A stretch of 64,000 nucleotides of DNA from Torymus aiolomorphi (taxonomy: Eukaryota > Arthropoda > Insecta > Hymenoptera > Torymidae), in contig CM070876.1 in NCBI GenBank assembly GCA_036365515.1, positions 97,668,150-97,732,149 on the forward strand, written 5' to 3'. How positions within the stretch are numbered: the first letter of the stretch is position 1; each line of letters opens with the position of its first letter. The translations under genes were made by a program, and so were the position numbers. The notes under the pieces were generated by a model that was given only the letters and a program-made list of their open reading frames with translations, ran no database searches and was not told the DNA's origin. Of the stretch, positions 1 through 13,266 are shown one piece after another.

Positions 1-430
1 TAAACTCACACACACCCTACACACAGCCATTTGATGACTCAATAAAGCAGTAATCTAATATGAGAAGTACTACTGCACATATCTGTTCTTGTCAAGTCTC
101 CCAACCACAAGAAATCCAATAACATTCATTGTGTATTTATACTGGCAGTAAACTCAACGGAATTTACTAATTCAAGCTCAGCAATTCTCTGGCGTCTCAC
201 TCCCACAGAAAACACTCCAACATAAACTTGTAACACTCAGATACTAAACCAAGCTTTGGCAATATTCCAGCAATTGCTCGTAATAGAGGGATTAAGATTG
301 CATAGACAAGTTTTATAATATATACTGAAATTTAATTTTATTACAAAGTGTTTGGCTCTCAATTTATTTGTAATGCCACCCACAGCATGTCCTCATTAAA
401 AAGTATGGCATTCTCAAACAACTAGGAATA
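1..430. other. AT-rich flank, no gene seen
   Basis: No open frame with recognisable protein content and no tandem structure. The sequence is ordinary AT-rich DNA leading into the satellite array that begins at about 430. Confidence 0.6.
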
Positions 431-3400
431 TATTGGAAAAACAATGTATTTTTAACGTGCACCGACGATATTTTGAGAGGTATAACCATTATAAAAATCC
501 ATATTTCAATATTTGTTGCAGGATTCCACAAACTTTTCAACATATTCTAGGAAAATATTGGTAAAACAATGTATTTTATCGTGAACCCACGATATTTAGA
601 GGATACAAATTACAAAAGTCCATATTTTCAACTCACGCAGAGGAATAGTACTGTAGATTATGGTCTTCCCTGTTTATTGCAGGATTGCACGAACTGTTCA
701 CCATATACTATGAAAATATTGGCAAAAACAGACATTTCCAGCATAAACCTATGTCATTTTGAGAAAAAGAACGAAATAAATCTAAATTTCCGGAGTTTGA
801 ATGCCAATTACTGTTTTAAATCATGGTTTTCCCTGTTTGTTGCAGGATTTTACACACTATAACCATATACTAGATAAATATTGGAAAAACAATGTATTTT
901 ATCGTCAACCAACGATATTTATAGGATACCAAATATAAAAATCCATATTTCCAACTCACGCAGAGAAATAGTACTTTAAATTATAGTTTTCCCTGTTTAT
1001 TGCATGATATCACGCACTTTTCACCATATTCTCGGAAAATATTGGTAAAAACAGGCATTTCCAACATAAACCTATGTTATTTTGAGAAAACGAACGAAAT
1101 AATTCTAAATTTCCGACGTTTGAATGCCAATAAGTGTTTTAAATCATGGTTTTCCCTGTTTGTTGCAGGATTCCACACACTTTTCAACATATTCTAGGAA
1201 AATATTGGTAAAACTATGTATTTTATCGTGAACCCAAGATATTTATAAGATACCAATTATAAAAGTCCATATTTCCACCTCACGCAGAGGAATAGTAATA
1301 TAAATTATGGTTTTCCCTGTTTATTGGGGGATTCCACGCACTATTCACCATATACTAGGAAAATATTGGTAAAAACAGGCATTTCTCACCATATATTAGG
1401 AAAATATTGGTAAAAATATGCATTTTTAACCATATATTAGGAACATATTGGTAAAACAGGCATTTCTATCATTAACCTGCATTATTTTGAGAAAAATAAC
1501 GAAACAAATCTAAATTTCCGGCTTTTGAATACCAATAAGTGCTTTAAATTATGGTTTTCCGTGTATGTTGCAGGATTCCAGACACTTTTCACCATATACT
1601 AGGAAAATATTGGTGAAACAATGTATTTTATTGTGAACCCACGATATTTAGAGGATACCAAACTTAAAAGTCCATATTCCCAATTGAAAAAGAGAAAAAG
1701 TACCTTAAATTATCGCTTTCCCTGTTTATTGCAGGATTACACGCACTTTTCACGATATTCTAGGAAAATAGTGGTAAAACAGGCATTTCCAGCATAAACC
1801 GCTGTTATTTTGAGAAAAAGAATGAAATACATCTAAATTCCCGGCGTTTGAATGCCAATAAGTGCTTTAAATCATGGTTTTCCCGGTTTCTTGCAGGATT
1901 CCACACACTTTTCAACATATTTTAGGAAAATATTGGTAAAACAATGTATTTTATTGTGAACCCACGATATTTAGAGGATACCAAATATAAAAGTCCATAT
2001 TTCCAACTCACGGAGAGGGATAGTACTTTAAATTATGGTTTTCCCTGTTTATTGCAGGATTCCACGCACTGTTCACCATATACTAGGAAAATATTGGTAA
2101 AAACAGGCATTTCTCACCATATATTAGGAAAATATTGGTAAAAACATGCATTTTTAACCATATATTAGGAAAATATTGGTAAAAACAGGCATTTCTATCA
2201 TAAACCTACATTATTTTGAGAAAAAGATCGAAATAAATCTAAATTTCCGGCGTTTGAATGCCAATAAGTGCTTTAAATAATGGTTTTCCCTGTTTGTTGC
2301 AGGATTCCACACACTTTGCAACATATTCTAAGAAAATATTGGTAAAACAATGTATTTTATCGTGAACCCACAATATTTAGAGGATACCAATTATAAAAGT
2401 CCAAATTTCCAACTCCCGCAGAGGAATAGTATTTTAAATTATGGTTTTCCCTGTTTATTGCAGGATTCCACGCACTTTTCACCATATACTAGGAAAATAT
2501 TGGTAAAAACAGGCATGTCTCACCATATATTAGGATAATATTGGTAAAAACATGCATTTTGAACCATATATTAGGAAAATATTGGTAAAACACGAATTTC
2601 TATCGTAAACCTACATTATTTTGAGAAAAAGAACGGAGCAAATCCAAATTTCCGGCTTTTGAATGCCAATAAGTGCTTTAAATCATGGTTTTCCCTGGTT
2701 GTTGCAGGATTCCACACACTTTTCAACATATTCTAGGAAAATATTGGTAACACAATGTATTTTATCGTGAACCCACGATATTTAGCGGATTTCAATTATA
2801 AAAATCCATATTTCCAACTCAAGCAGAGAAATAGTACTTTCAATTATGGTTTTGCCTGCTTATTTGAGGATTCCACGCACTGGTCACCATATACCAGGAA
2901 AATATTGGTAAAAACAGGCATTTCCAGCATAAACCCATGTTATTTTGAGAAAAAGAACGAAATAAATCTAAATTTCCGGTGTTTGAATGCCAATAAGTGC
3001 TTTAAATCATGGTTTTCCCGGTTTGTTGCAGGATTCCACACACTTTTCAACATATTTTAAGAAAATATTGGTAAAACGATGTCTTCTATCGGGTACCCAC
3101 GATATTTAGAGGATACCAATTATAAAAGTCCATATTTCCAACTCACGCTGAGGAATAGTACTTTAAATTACGGTTTTCCCTGTTTATTGCAGGATTCCAC
3201 GCACTGGTCACCATATACCAGGAAAATATTGGTAAAAACAGGCATTTTTAACCACATATTAGGAAAATATTGGTAAAAACAGGTATTTCTATCATAAACC
3301 TACATTATTTTGAGAGAAAGAATGAAACAAATCTAAATTTCCGGCTTTCGAATACGAATAACTGCTTTAAATTATGGTTTTCCTGTTTGTTGGACGATTC

Positions 3401-5390
3401 CACACACTTTTCACCATATACTAGAAAGATATTATTAAAACAATGTCTTTTATTGTGAACCCACGATATTTAGAGGATACCAATTATAAAAGTCCATGTT
3501 TCCAACTCAAGAAGATAAAAAGTACTGTAAATTATGGCTGTCCCTGTTTATTGCAGGATTCCACGCACTTTTCACCATATTCTAGGAAAATATTGGTAAA
3601 ACAATGTATTTTATTGTGAACCCACGATATTTAGAGGATACCAAATATAAAAGTCCATATTTCCAATTCAAGAAGTGAAAAAGTACCTTAAATTATGGCT
3701 TTCCAAGTTTATTGCATGATTCCACGCATTTTAACCATATTCTAGGAAAATATTGGTAAAACAGGCACTGACAGCATAAACTTATGTTATTTTCAGAAAA
3801 AGAACGAAATAAAACTAAATTTCCGGCGTTTGAATGCCAATAAGTGCTTTAAACGATGGTTTTCCCTGTTTGTTGCAGGATTCCACACACATTTCAACGT
3901 ATTGTAGGAAAATTTTGGCAAAACAATGTATTTTATCGTGAACCCGCGATATTTAGAGGACTCCAATTATAAAAGTCCATATTTCCAACTCAAGCCGAGA
4001 AATCGTACTTTAAATTATGGTTTTCCCTGTTTATTGCAGGATTCCACGCACTTTTCACCATATTCTAGGAAAATATTGGTAAAATCAGGCATTTCTATCA
4101 TAATCCTACATTATTTTGAGAAAAAGAACGAATTAAATATAAATTTCCGGCGTTTGAATGGCAATAAGTGCTTTAAATCATGGTTTTCCCTGTTTGTTGC
4201 AGGATTCCACACACTTTTCATCATATTCTAGGAAAATATTGGTAAAACAATGTATTTTATCGTGAACCCACGATATTTAGAGGATACTAATTATAAAAGT
4301 CCATATTTCCAACTCAAGCAGAGAAATAGTACTTTAAATTATGGGATTCCCCGTTTATTGCAGGATTCCACGCACTGTTCACCATATACTAGGAAAATTT
4401 TGGTAAAAACAGGCATTGCCCACCATGTATCAGGAAAATATTCGTAAAAACATGCATTTTTAACCATATATTACGAAAATATTGGTAAAAAAGGCAATTC
4501 TATCATAAACCGGCATTATTTTGACAAAAAGAATGAAACAAATCTAAATTTCCGGCTTTTGAATACCAATAAGTGCTTTAAATTATGGTTTTCCGTTTTT
4601 GTTGCAGGATTCCACAGACTTTTCACCATATACTAGGAAAATATGGTAAAACAATGTATTTTAACGTGAACCCACGATATTTAGAGAATACAAATTATAA
4701 AAGTCCATATTTCCAACTCACGCAAAGGAATAGTACTTTAAATTATGGTTTTCCCTGTTTATTGCAGGATTCCACGCTCGTTTCAACATATTCTAGGCAA
4801 ATCTTGGTAAACTCAGGCATTTCTATCATATAAACCTACATTATTTTGAGAAAAGAACGAAACAAATCTAAATTTCCAGCTTTCGAATACCAATAAGTAC
4901 TTTAAATTATGGGTTTTCCTGTTTATTGCAGGATTCCACACACTTTTCACCATATACTAGAAAAATATTGGTAAAACAATATATTTTATTGTGAATCCAC
5001 GATATTTAGAGGATACCAAATATAAAAATCCATATTTCCAATTCAAGAAGAGAAAAAGTACCTTAAATTATGGCTTTCCCTGTTTATTGCAGAATTCCAT
5101 GCACTTTTCACCATATTCTGGGAAAATATTGGTAAAAACAGGCACTTCCAACATAAACCTATGTTATTTTGCGAAAAAGAACGAAATAAAACTAAATTTC
5201 CGGCGTTTGAATGCCAATAAGTGCTTTAAATCATGGTTTCCCGTTTTGTTGCAGGATTCCACAATCTTTTCAACATATTCTAGGAAAATATTGGTAAAAC
5301 AGGCATTTCTCACCATATAATAGGAAAATATTAGTAAAAACATGCATTTTTAACCATATATTGGGAAAATATTGGTAAAAACAGGAAAAT
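431..5390 (+). repeat. Satellite array, forward arm (324-bp unit of two related halves)
   Basis: Direct reading shows a tandem array whose basic unit is about 324 bp. The unit has two related halves of roughly 160 bp: both begin with GTTTTCCCTGTTT, share the core GGATTCCAC and GGAAAATATTGGTAAAA, and end in CTTTAAAT plus ATGG. Half A continues into a TTTTGAGAAAAAGAACG segment and half B into ATTTTATCGTGAACCCACG. Some units are about 405 bp because a ~41 bp sub-repeat (CATATATTAGGAAAATATTGG) is inserted once or twice. Full 324-bp spacing is seen between about 2755 and 3079 and between 3926 and 4250. Several units stay open for 101 codons, but all such frames are copies of one repeat, so I treat them as satellite rather than genes. 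Confidence 0.9.
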
Positions 5391-8300
5391 ATTGGGAAAA
5401 CCATAATTTAAATCCCTTATTGGTATTCAAAAGCCGGAAATTTAGTTTTATTTCGTTCTTTTTATCAAAATAACTTAGGTTTAGTCTAGAAATCCCTGTT
5501 TTTACCAATATTTTCCTAATATATGGTGAGAAATGCCTATTTTAACCAATATTTTCCTAGTATATGGTGAAGAGTGCGTGGAATCCTGCAATAAACAGGG
5601 AAAACCATAATTTAAGGTACTATTTCTCTTCGTGAGTTGGAAATATGGTTTTTTATATTTGGTATTCTCTAAATATCGTGGGTCTCCATGAAATACACTG
5701 TTTTACCAATATTTTCCTAGAATATGGTTAAAAGTGTGTGGAATCCAACAACAAACAGGGAAAAGCATAATTTAAAGCACTTATTGGTATTCAAAAGACG
5801 GAAATTTAGATTTGATTCGTTCTTTTTCTCAAAATAACGTAGGTATATGCTGGAAATGCCTGTTTTTACCAATATTTTTCTAGTATATGGTTAAAAGTGC
5901 GTGGAATCCTGCAATAAACAGGGACAGCCATAATTTAAAGTACTTGTTCTCTTTTTGTGTTGGAAATATGAATTTTTATACTTGTTATCCTCTAAATATC
6001 GTGGGTTCACGATAAAATATATTGACATACCAACATTTTCCTAGTATATGGTGAAAAGTCTGTGGAATCCTGCAATAAACAGGGAAAACCATAATTTAAA
6101 GCACTCATTGGTATTCAAAAGCCGGAAATTAAGATTTGTTTCGTTCTTTTTCTCAAAAAAACCAAGGCTTATGTTGGAAATGCCTGTTTTTACCAATATT
6201 ATACTAGTATATTGGGAAAAATGCGTGGAATCCTGCAATAAACAGGGAAAACCATAATTTAAAGTATTTTTTCTCTTTGTGAGTTGGAAATTAGGATTTT
6301 TATAATTGGTATCCTCTAAATATCCTGGGTTCATGATAAAATACATTGTTTTACCCATATTTTCTTAGAATATTGTTAAAAGTGTGTTGTGAATCCTTCA
6401 ACAAACAGGGAAAACCATGATTTAAAGCACTTATTGGTATTCAAAAGCCGGAAATTTAGATTCGTTTCGTTCTTTTTCTCAAAATAACATAGGTTTAAGC
6501 TTGCAATGCCTGTTTTTACCAATATTTTCCTAGAATATGGGCAAAAGTGCGTAGAATCCTGCAATAAAAGGGAAAACCACAATTTAAGGTACTATTTCTC
6601 TTCCTGAGTTGGAAATATGGATTTTTATAATTGGTATCCTCTAAATATCGTGGGTTCACGATAAAATACATTGTTTTACCAATATTTCACTAGAATATGT
6701 TGAAAAGTGTGTGGAATCCAGCAACAATCAGGGAAAACCATGATTTAAAGCAATTATTGGTATTCAAAGCCGGAAATTTAGATTTGTTTCGTTCTTTTTC
6801 TCAAAATAACGTAGGTTTATGCTAGAATTGTCTGTTTTTCAATATTTCCTAATATATAGTGAAAAATGCATGTTTTTACCAATATTTTGCTAATATATGG
6901 TGAAAAGTGCGTGGAATCCTGCAATAAACGGGGAAAACCATAATTTAAAGTATTTTTTCTCTTCGTGAGTTCGAAATATGGATTTTTGTAATTGGTATCT
7001 TGTAAATATCGTGGGTTCACGATAAAATACATTGTTTTACCAATATTTTACTCGAATATGGTGAAAAGTGTGTGGAATCCAGCAAGAATCAGGGAAAACC
7101 ATGATTTAAAGCACTTGTTGGTATTCAAAAGCCGGAAATTTAGATTTGTTTCGTTCTTTTTCTGAAAATAACGTAGGTTTATGCTAGAATTGTCTGTTCT
7201 TCAATATTTCCATATATAGTGAAAAATGCATGTTTTTACCAATATTTTGCTAATATATAAAAAAAATTTGTTTTAGCAATATTATCCTAGAATATGGTGA
7301 AAAGTGCGTGGAATCCTGCAATAAACGGGGAAAACCATAATTTAAAGTATTTTTTCTCTTCGTGAGTTGGAAATATGGATTTTTGTAATTGGTATCCTCT
7401 AAATATCGTTGGTTCACGATAAAATACATTGTTTTACCAAAATTTTCCTAAAATATGTTGAAAAGGGTGTGGAATCCGGCAACAAACAGGGAAAACCATA
7501 ATTTAAAGCACTTATTGGTATTTAAAAGCCGGAAATTTAGATTTGTTTCGTTCGTTTTCTCTAAATAACGTAGGTTTATGCTAGAAATGCCTGTTTTTAC
7601 CAATATTTTCCTAGTTCATGGTGAAAAGTGGGTGTACTCCTGCAATAAACAGGGAAAACCATAATTGAAAGTACTATTTCTCTTCGTAAGTTGGAAAAAT
7701 GGATTTTTATAATTGGTCTCCATTAAATATTGTTGCCTCACGATAAAATACATTGTTTTACCAATATTTTATTAGAATACGGTGAAAAGTGTGTGGAATC
7801 CTGTAAAAAACAGGACAAACCATGATATAAAGCACTTATTGGTATTCAAAGGCCGGATATTTAGATTTGTTTCGTTCTTTTTCTCAAAATGACGTGGGTT
7901 TATGCTAGAAATCCCTCTTTTTACCAATATTTTCCTAATATATGGTGAGAAATGCCTGTTTTAACCAATATTTTCCTAGTATATGGTGAAAAGTCTGTGG
8001 ACACCTGCTACAAATGGGAAAACCATAATTTAAAGCACTTATTGGTATTCAAAGCCGCAAATTGAGATTTGATTCGTTCTTTTTCTCAAAATAACATAGG
8101 TTTATTCTAGAAGTGCCTGTTTTTACCAATATTTTCCTAGTATATGGGAAAAAGTTCGTGGAATCATGCAATAAAAAGTGAAAACCATAATTTAAGGTAC
8201 TATTTCTCTTCGTGAGTTGGAAATATGGATTTTTATAATTGGTATCCTCTAAATATCGTGGGTTCACTATAAAATACATTGTTTTACCAATATTTCACTA

Positions 8301-8925
8301 GAATATGGTGAAAAGTGTGTGGAATCCAGCAACTATCAGGGAAAACCATAGTTTAAAGCACTTATTGGTATTCAAAAGCCGGAAATTGAGATTTGTTTCA
8401 TTTTTTCTCTCAAAATGACGTTTGTTTTTGCTGGAAATGCCTGTTTTTACCAATATTTTCCTAGAATATGTTGAAAAGTGCGTGGAATCCTGCAATAAAC
8501 AGGGAAAACCATAATTTAAAGTATCTTTTCTCTTCGTGAGTTGTAAATATGGATTTTTATAATTGGTATCCTCTAAATATCGTTGGTTCACGACAAAATA
8601 CATTGTTTTACCAATATTTTCTTAGAATTCGGTGAGAAGTTTGTGGACACCTGCTACAAATGGGAAAACCATGATGTAAAGCAGTTATTGGTATTCAAAA
8701 GCCGGAAATTTAGACTTGTTTTCTTCTTTTTCTCAAAATAACGTGGTTTATGCTAGAATTGCCTGTTTTTCAATATTTTCCTAATATATAATGAAAAATG
8801 TATATTTTTTCCAATATTTTGCTAATATATGGTGAAAAGTGCGTGGAATCCTGCAATAAACAGGGAAAACCATAATTTAAAGTACTTTTTCTCTTCGTTA
8901 GTTGAAAATTAGGATTTTTATAATA
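5391..8925 (-). repeat. Same satellite, inverted arm
   Basis: From about 5391 the family of 431-5390 continues as its reverse complement: CCATAATTTAAAG, CCTGCAATAAACAGGG and CACGATAAAATACATTG recur to about 8925. The switch lies in a short stretch where GGAAAATATTGG of the forward arm abuts GGGAAAACCATAATTT of the reverse arm. No spacer of unrelated sequence is seen, so the whole 8.5 kb is a head-to-head palindrome of tandem units. Open 101-codon frames appear on the - strand here (for example 8298-8603), mirroring the forward arm. Confidence 0.9.
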
Positions 8926-9750
8926 AAATATTGATGCCACCTGTCAGATCTCGCAAACATTCCTTTAATTAATTCTATTTAATACTTTTAAATGACATAG
9001 ATTAGTATCTAATCTATTATAACATAAGAAATGACGAAAACTGCTCCAATAATATAAGTATCCAGTTTCTTAGTTCGGATATACTATAAAATACACAAGC
9101 TGTCTGTTATACCAGAACTAAGATAAAAATTTCTCTGGACTGAAGTCAACTAACTTAGTATAGTAATGAACTTTTTATGATCTTAATTAATTTAATTTCT
9201 GGCAAATAATTAGTTTTATGAAATTCTATTGAAAATAAAATAACCAAATTCGAGACGAACCATATTGTTAAATTAAAGTATTTATTGTCATAAATAGCAT
9301 GCATAGCATCATGGCAATAAATAGTTTATTATAACAGGTTGATTTGTTTCGAGTTCTGTTATTTATCTTAAATATTCATATTCAACAAACGTATCCACTA
9401 CCTAATATTTATTAAAAATAGTTGAAAATATAAATGAATTTGTTTTAGTACAAACTCTAATGATGTTGATCTTCCAAAAATACAGAGTGCATTATATTGT
9501 CTTTATAATACATTGGAAAGAAGCAAGCTCATTCTTACACTATGCATCATAATGATTTGAGTATGTTTATGTGGTTTTTCTTTTGTCGTGATTACATTCA
9601 CTAACAAAACTTAAATCGTAATTGAAATAATACCAGCATCGATAACTTTTTAAAAATTTATACGTCTACAGGGATTCTAGAGTGACAATTTGAAAAAGTA
9701 AATGTGGCAGACAGCTGACTAGTACTACTGCGACTTTTCAACTCAGAGTA
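8926..9750. other. AT-rich spacer, nothing recognised
   Basis: About 0.8 kb of AT-rich DNA after the satellite. No tandem unit, RNA gene or protein-coding signal that I can support. Confidence 0.5.
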
Positions 9751-9754
9751 TTGA

Positions 9755-10330
9755 CTGTACAAAGGGGAAGTGACAGCGATGATGCTGCTAAATGTATTCC
9801 ACGCTCCTGCCTTCGGCTCGATTAAGTGCTTCGATTCGGACCGAGATTTTATTCAATTAGTATAGCCGAACCTAACCTCCAAATTTCCATCTGTCTGCTC
9901 CCCTGTTCCTGGCAGTTCGGTACTGCTCTCCTCATCCCTAATACTTAACACGTTATTTATATATTCTGTACTGTCTAAAACGAAGTGCTCCTGCAGAAGG
10001 CAACACGTCTTCACATAATTGTACTCCTCCCGAGGGTGGCCAACGTAGCTACCACGTTCTGACAACATCAACGATAGGGAAGTGGCGGCTATGATGCTGC
10101 TACATGCATTCCGCACTTCTGCGATCGGCTCGAGTGAGTATTTAGCTTTGGATTTTTTCAATAGTATATAGCTGAACATAATCTTCGAATTTCCATATGT
10201 CTGCTCCCCTGTTCCTGGCAGTTTGATACTGCTCTCATCATCCATCATGCTTGACACGTTATTTTTATGTTTTGTTGTGTCTAGGGCGAAGAGCTCCTGC
10301 AGATGACAACACGACTACAGATAATTGCAT
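9755..10330. repeat. Tandem duplication, period about 304 bp
   Basis: Two diverged copies lie head to tail. GCTCCCCTGTTCCTGGCAG occurs near 9896 and again near 10200, and GATGATGCTGCTA occurs near 9777 and 10094. A third, partial copy starts at the ACAACACG near 10305. A 134-codon - strand frame (9853-10257) runs across both copies and encodes a repeated GTGEQTxGN segment. It has no recognisable domain, so it may be a repeat-derived frame rather than a gene. Confidence 0.75.
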
Positions 10331-11030
10331 CACCCTTGACGGCAGCTGAAGGAGTAGGAGTAACCAGTTTCAATAGTGATTATGTTGCTACGGTTGTTTG
10401 TATTGTATTTATACTAATTTCGCTCCGGGTAAACAAATGTACTTATTATTTTGAGTTCTACGAATTCGTCGAGTGGGAGGAAGAAGGTGCTTTTGAGCGG
10501 CGCGGTATAAAAAGAAGGTGCTATTTTAACGGAGTGCTGCGGATAATTTTTACTACTCTGCTATATCATATTATTTACATATAATATTGCATGTTATTGA
10601 TATAGGTATCTTTTTATTTATCGATCTGGACTGTACTGTAAAATGATCATTTGCATGATTTTATTTAGTTACCGCAGCAATTGATAATGCCTTATGGATC
10701 AAATATTGCTTATATGATTTTGCATGATATTTATACAGAATAGTACATTTCGACACGGCTCCGGAAGGTGGTTATTGACTATGTGTTTTCATCATGTGAC
10801 GTTTTTTGCTCAAGCGAAGCAAGTGCGAAGTTACGTGAGATACAAATATTTTTACACCCCATTTCTTAACCTATTTTCTATCACGAGAGTCGGAAAACCA
10901 AATTAAAAATATGGTGTTGAGTCATATGAATGAGTTGTAGCCATTGATAATTACCTTATCAATTATCATCAACGATTAAAGCTGCAAGTTAATTTTAAAA
11001 TTTGAAAAAACTTTCCGTAATTTTATCTTT
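10331..11030. other. AT-rich stretch, no supported gene
   Basis: A 93-codon + frame (10303-10584) starts inside the preceding repeat and ends in AT-rich sequence. It has one hydrophobic stretch but no recognisable motif. Nothing else is visible. Confidence 0.4.
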
Positions 11031-11039
11031 ATTTGAATG

Positions 11040-11550
11040 TAGTGAACGGACACCCAGACCTCGCATCCGAACTGTCCGGACACCTGGACGTAAAAATCTA
11101 CGGAGCGCATCACGAGGATTCCACTATCGGCCATCTGGAACCCCTGGACCTCGCATCCGACCGACCTATTCCCTTACCTGGACAAAAAACCTATGGAGCG
11201 CACTACCCGGATTCCATCATCGGCCATCTGGTCACCTAGACTTCGCATTTGATTTGTCCTGGCCTCTGGATACAAAAACCTACGAAGCGCACTACCCGAA
11301 ATCCATCATCAGCTATCTGGAACATCTAGTCTTCGCATTCGATTTGTTCTGGCCTCTGGATACAATAACCTATGGAGCGCATCACGTACACTTCATAATC
11401 GGTTTTCTGGAACGCCTAGACCTCGCATCCGATCTATTCCGACACCTGGACACAAAAATCTAAGGAGCGCATCACCTACACTCTATGATCGGCCACCTAG
11501 AACAGCTAGATCACGCAATCGAGCTGTCACGTCATAGACGAAATACACAC
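11040..11550 (+). repeat. About 90-bp tandem minisatellite, 6 units
   Basis: GACCTCGCATCCGA-like starts recur near 11059, 11149, 11241, 11329, 11419 and 11509, a period of about 90 bp. Each unit also carries a GGACACCTGGACGT-like and a TCATCGGCCATCTGGA-like element. Because 90 is a multiple of three, one frame (11002-11463) stays open through most of the array as a 30-residue repeat (FDLFWPLDT-type). It is more GC-rich than its surroundings. Related single copies in both orientations occur near 61,150-61,385. Confidence 0.85.
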
Positions 11551-11900
11551 AATTGTTTATAAGAGATAATGCGTATAGGCGAAATACGCACAATTATTTA
11601 TAATAAAAATGCGCATACATGAAATACGCACTATTATTTGTAATAAAAATGCGTATATGTGAATTAAGCATAATTATTTATAAAAGGAAATACGTGTACG
11701 CGAAATACGTACAATGGTTTATACAAAAGAAATGCGTATAGGTGAAATACGCATATCTCTTTACAGTAAAAAATGTGTATAGGCGAAATACTCAAATCTC
11801 TATACAGTAAAAAATGCGTATAGGCGAATTACGCATATCTCTTTACAGTAAAAGATGTGTATAGGCGAAATAGGCATATTTCTTTACAGCAAAAAAACAT
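11530..11900 (+). repeat. About 41-bp tandem array, 9 units
   Basis: GCGTATAGGCGAAATACGCA-like units recur at about 11571, 11611, 11651, 11692, 11735, 11776, 11816 and 11857, plus a leading copy near 11533. Spacing is 40-43 bp. The first units end in AATTATTTATAATAAAA and the last ones in TATCTCTTTACAGTAAAA, so the array has two sub-types. It directly follows the 90-bp array. Confidence 0.85.
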
Positions 11901-11961
11901 ACAGATGTTTATTGTTATTATAATATAATATAATACTACAGATCTTTAATATTCTTGAAAT

Positions 11962-12012
11962 ATGTAGCGCCATCTATGTTAAAATCTATTAGGATTTTCC
12001 AGAGATGGCGCT
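11962..12012. repeat. Short inverted repeat, GCGCCATCT / AGATGGCGC
   Basis: GCGCCATCTATG near 11969 is mirrored by CAGAGATGGCGC near 12000. The arms are 9-10 bp with about 25 bp between them. It could be a hairpin or a transposon end; nothing else supports either. Confidence 0.4.
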
Positions 12013-12695
12013 TCTGTAATACTTCATCAATAGAATGTACTTCCTACTTTACCGACCTATGGGTCGGTCAAATAGCAGAATTGAGTTCACACCCACTTAA
12101 GAGTGAAATTTGCGTTATCGCTCACTATGGAATTCCCAGCTCTTAAATCAACGAGCCCCGTCTACGCCGAGGGACACGTAATGAATACATTTTTTAATTG
12201 ATAACAAAGGAAGAAAAATCAATTAGTTTCTTCTGTATTCATAAATTTAAATTTACAGTAATTAATTTCTGTGAATTGTTTTAAATTATTTTTGAATAAA
12301 ATAAAATATAATAACCATTTTGTCAATGCAAGTTTAAGTACACGAGCACTAACATCATTAAAAAATTAAATACTAAAAGTGTTTAATTTTTTGTTATCCT
12401 TTTTTTAACTATACTTAATGTTTTAATGTTTTTATAATAGTTTCTTCCATGCGTTATAAAAATCTTCTACTTCGTTGTTATTATTTGGAGTGCGTATTTT
12501 TAAGAATATTACTGCAGGAATCTATGTAATAAATTTAAAGTTCTATATACATTATTATTAAATGCTTTTTTATTAAAATTATAAAGAAAAAACATATTTT
12601 GTAACAAACAAGACGAAATTGATTTTTTTACATGAAAGCCAAAGAAACACTAATTAAGAAATTTTCCCTTTCTAATATAAAATATTTTTAAATTG
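12013..12695. other. AT-rich stretch, no gene seen
   Basis: Very AT-rich. A small inverted motif (CCGACCTATGGGTCGG) lies near 12050. No coding or RNA signal that I can support. Confidence 0.4.
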
Positions 12696-12927
12696 TTTAG
12701 GAACATTTCACGTATGGTATGTTCGCAAATCGGCTGAAATATATTACAAGGAATTTACCGGAAGAAGAAAAAAAAAAATCGTAGCCTTAAAAACATATTA
12801 CTAGGTATGATAGGTATCAGCGATGAATCAAATTTGTCTCCAATAGATTTATTTGAAATGAAAGTAAGGATGCATAATCCTTTTCTTTATGCAGTAATCC
12901 TAAAATATTAATAATTTTAAATTTTAG

Positions 12928-13239
12928 GTTTTTAAGTTACAAAAATTACCTCCAAGTGATATCAATAAAAATGAAATTATTAAGTTGATGATCGAGACGC
13001 AAAATGGGCGCCTCCCAAAATTACTTGATAATTCAGATGATAACAAAGACAACAAGGAAGATCATTACGAAGGATCTTTGTCCATCGGTACCATTTTGCA
13101 TCGCTTTCCAAAATTGATGGCATATCAAGGAGAGTTGGTAATAAACAGATTTCATGAGATAATATGTGAAGTTCAGTATTTCCTGAATAGCATTTATTCC
13201 TCTGTATATTTCGCGAGGGATATGTACTGTTACGAGTGA
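12928..13239 (+). CDS. Possible decayed exon, unrecognised protein
   Basis: After an acceptor-like AAATTTTAG ending at 12927 a frame stays open for 103 codons to a TGA at 13239. It reads VFKLQKLPPSDINKNEI and later LSIGTILHRFPKLMAYQ, an ordinary soluble composition that is less biased than the surrounding AT-rich DNA. A second short open stretch after another acceptor-like site near 12701 (GMFANRLKYI) may belong to the same transcript but ends at a stop near 12783. I do not recognise the family with certainty. It could be an exon or an old gene fragment, and the start is set only by the acceptor-like site. Confidence 0.3.
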   Translation, partial: VFKLQKLPPSDINKNEIIKLMIETQNGRLPKLLDNSDDNKDNKEDHYEGSLSIGTILHRFPKLMAYQGELVINRFHEIICEVQYFLNSIYSSVYFARDMYCYE

Positions 13240-13266
13240 GGTCTCGTTAACAATTTCATAAAAAGT

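Noticed and set aside
569..8603. Many 60-109-codon ORFs as a gene family
   Set aside because: All are copies of one satellite unit in two orientations; annotated as repeat and kept as a finding instead.
431..8925. CRISPR-like array
   Set aside because: The array is built of continuous related 324-bp units, not short identical repeats separated by unique spacers, and the DNA is eukaryotic.
10303..10584. 93-codon ORF as a membrane protein
   Set aside because: Starts inside a tandem repeat, has no recognisable motif, and has no conserved counterpart in the window.
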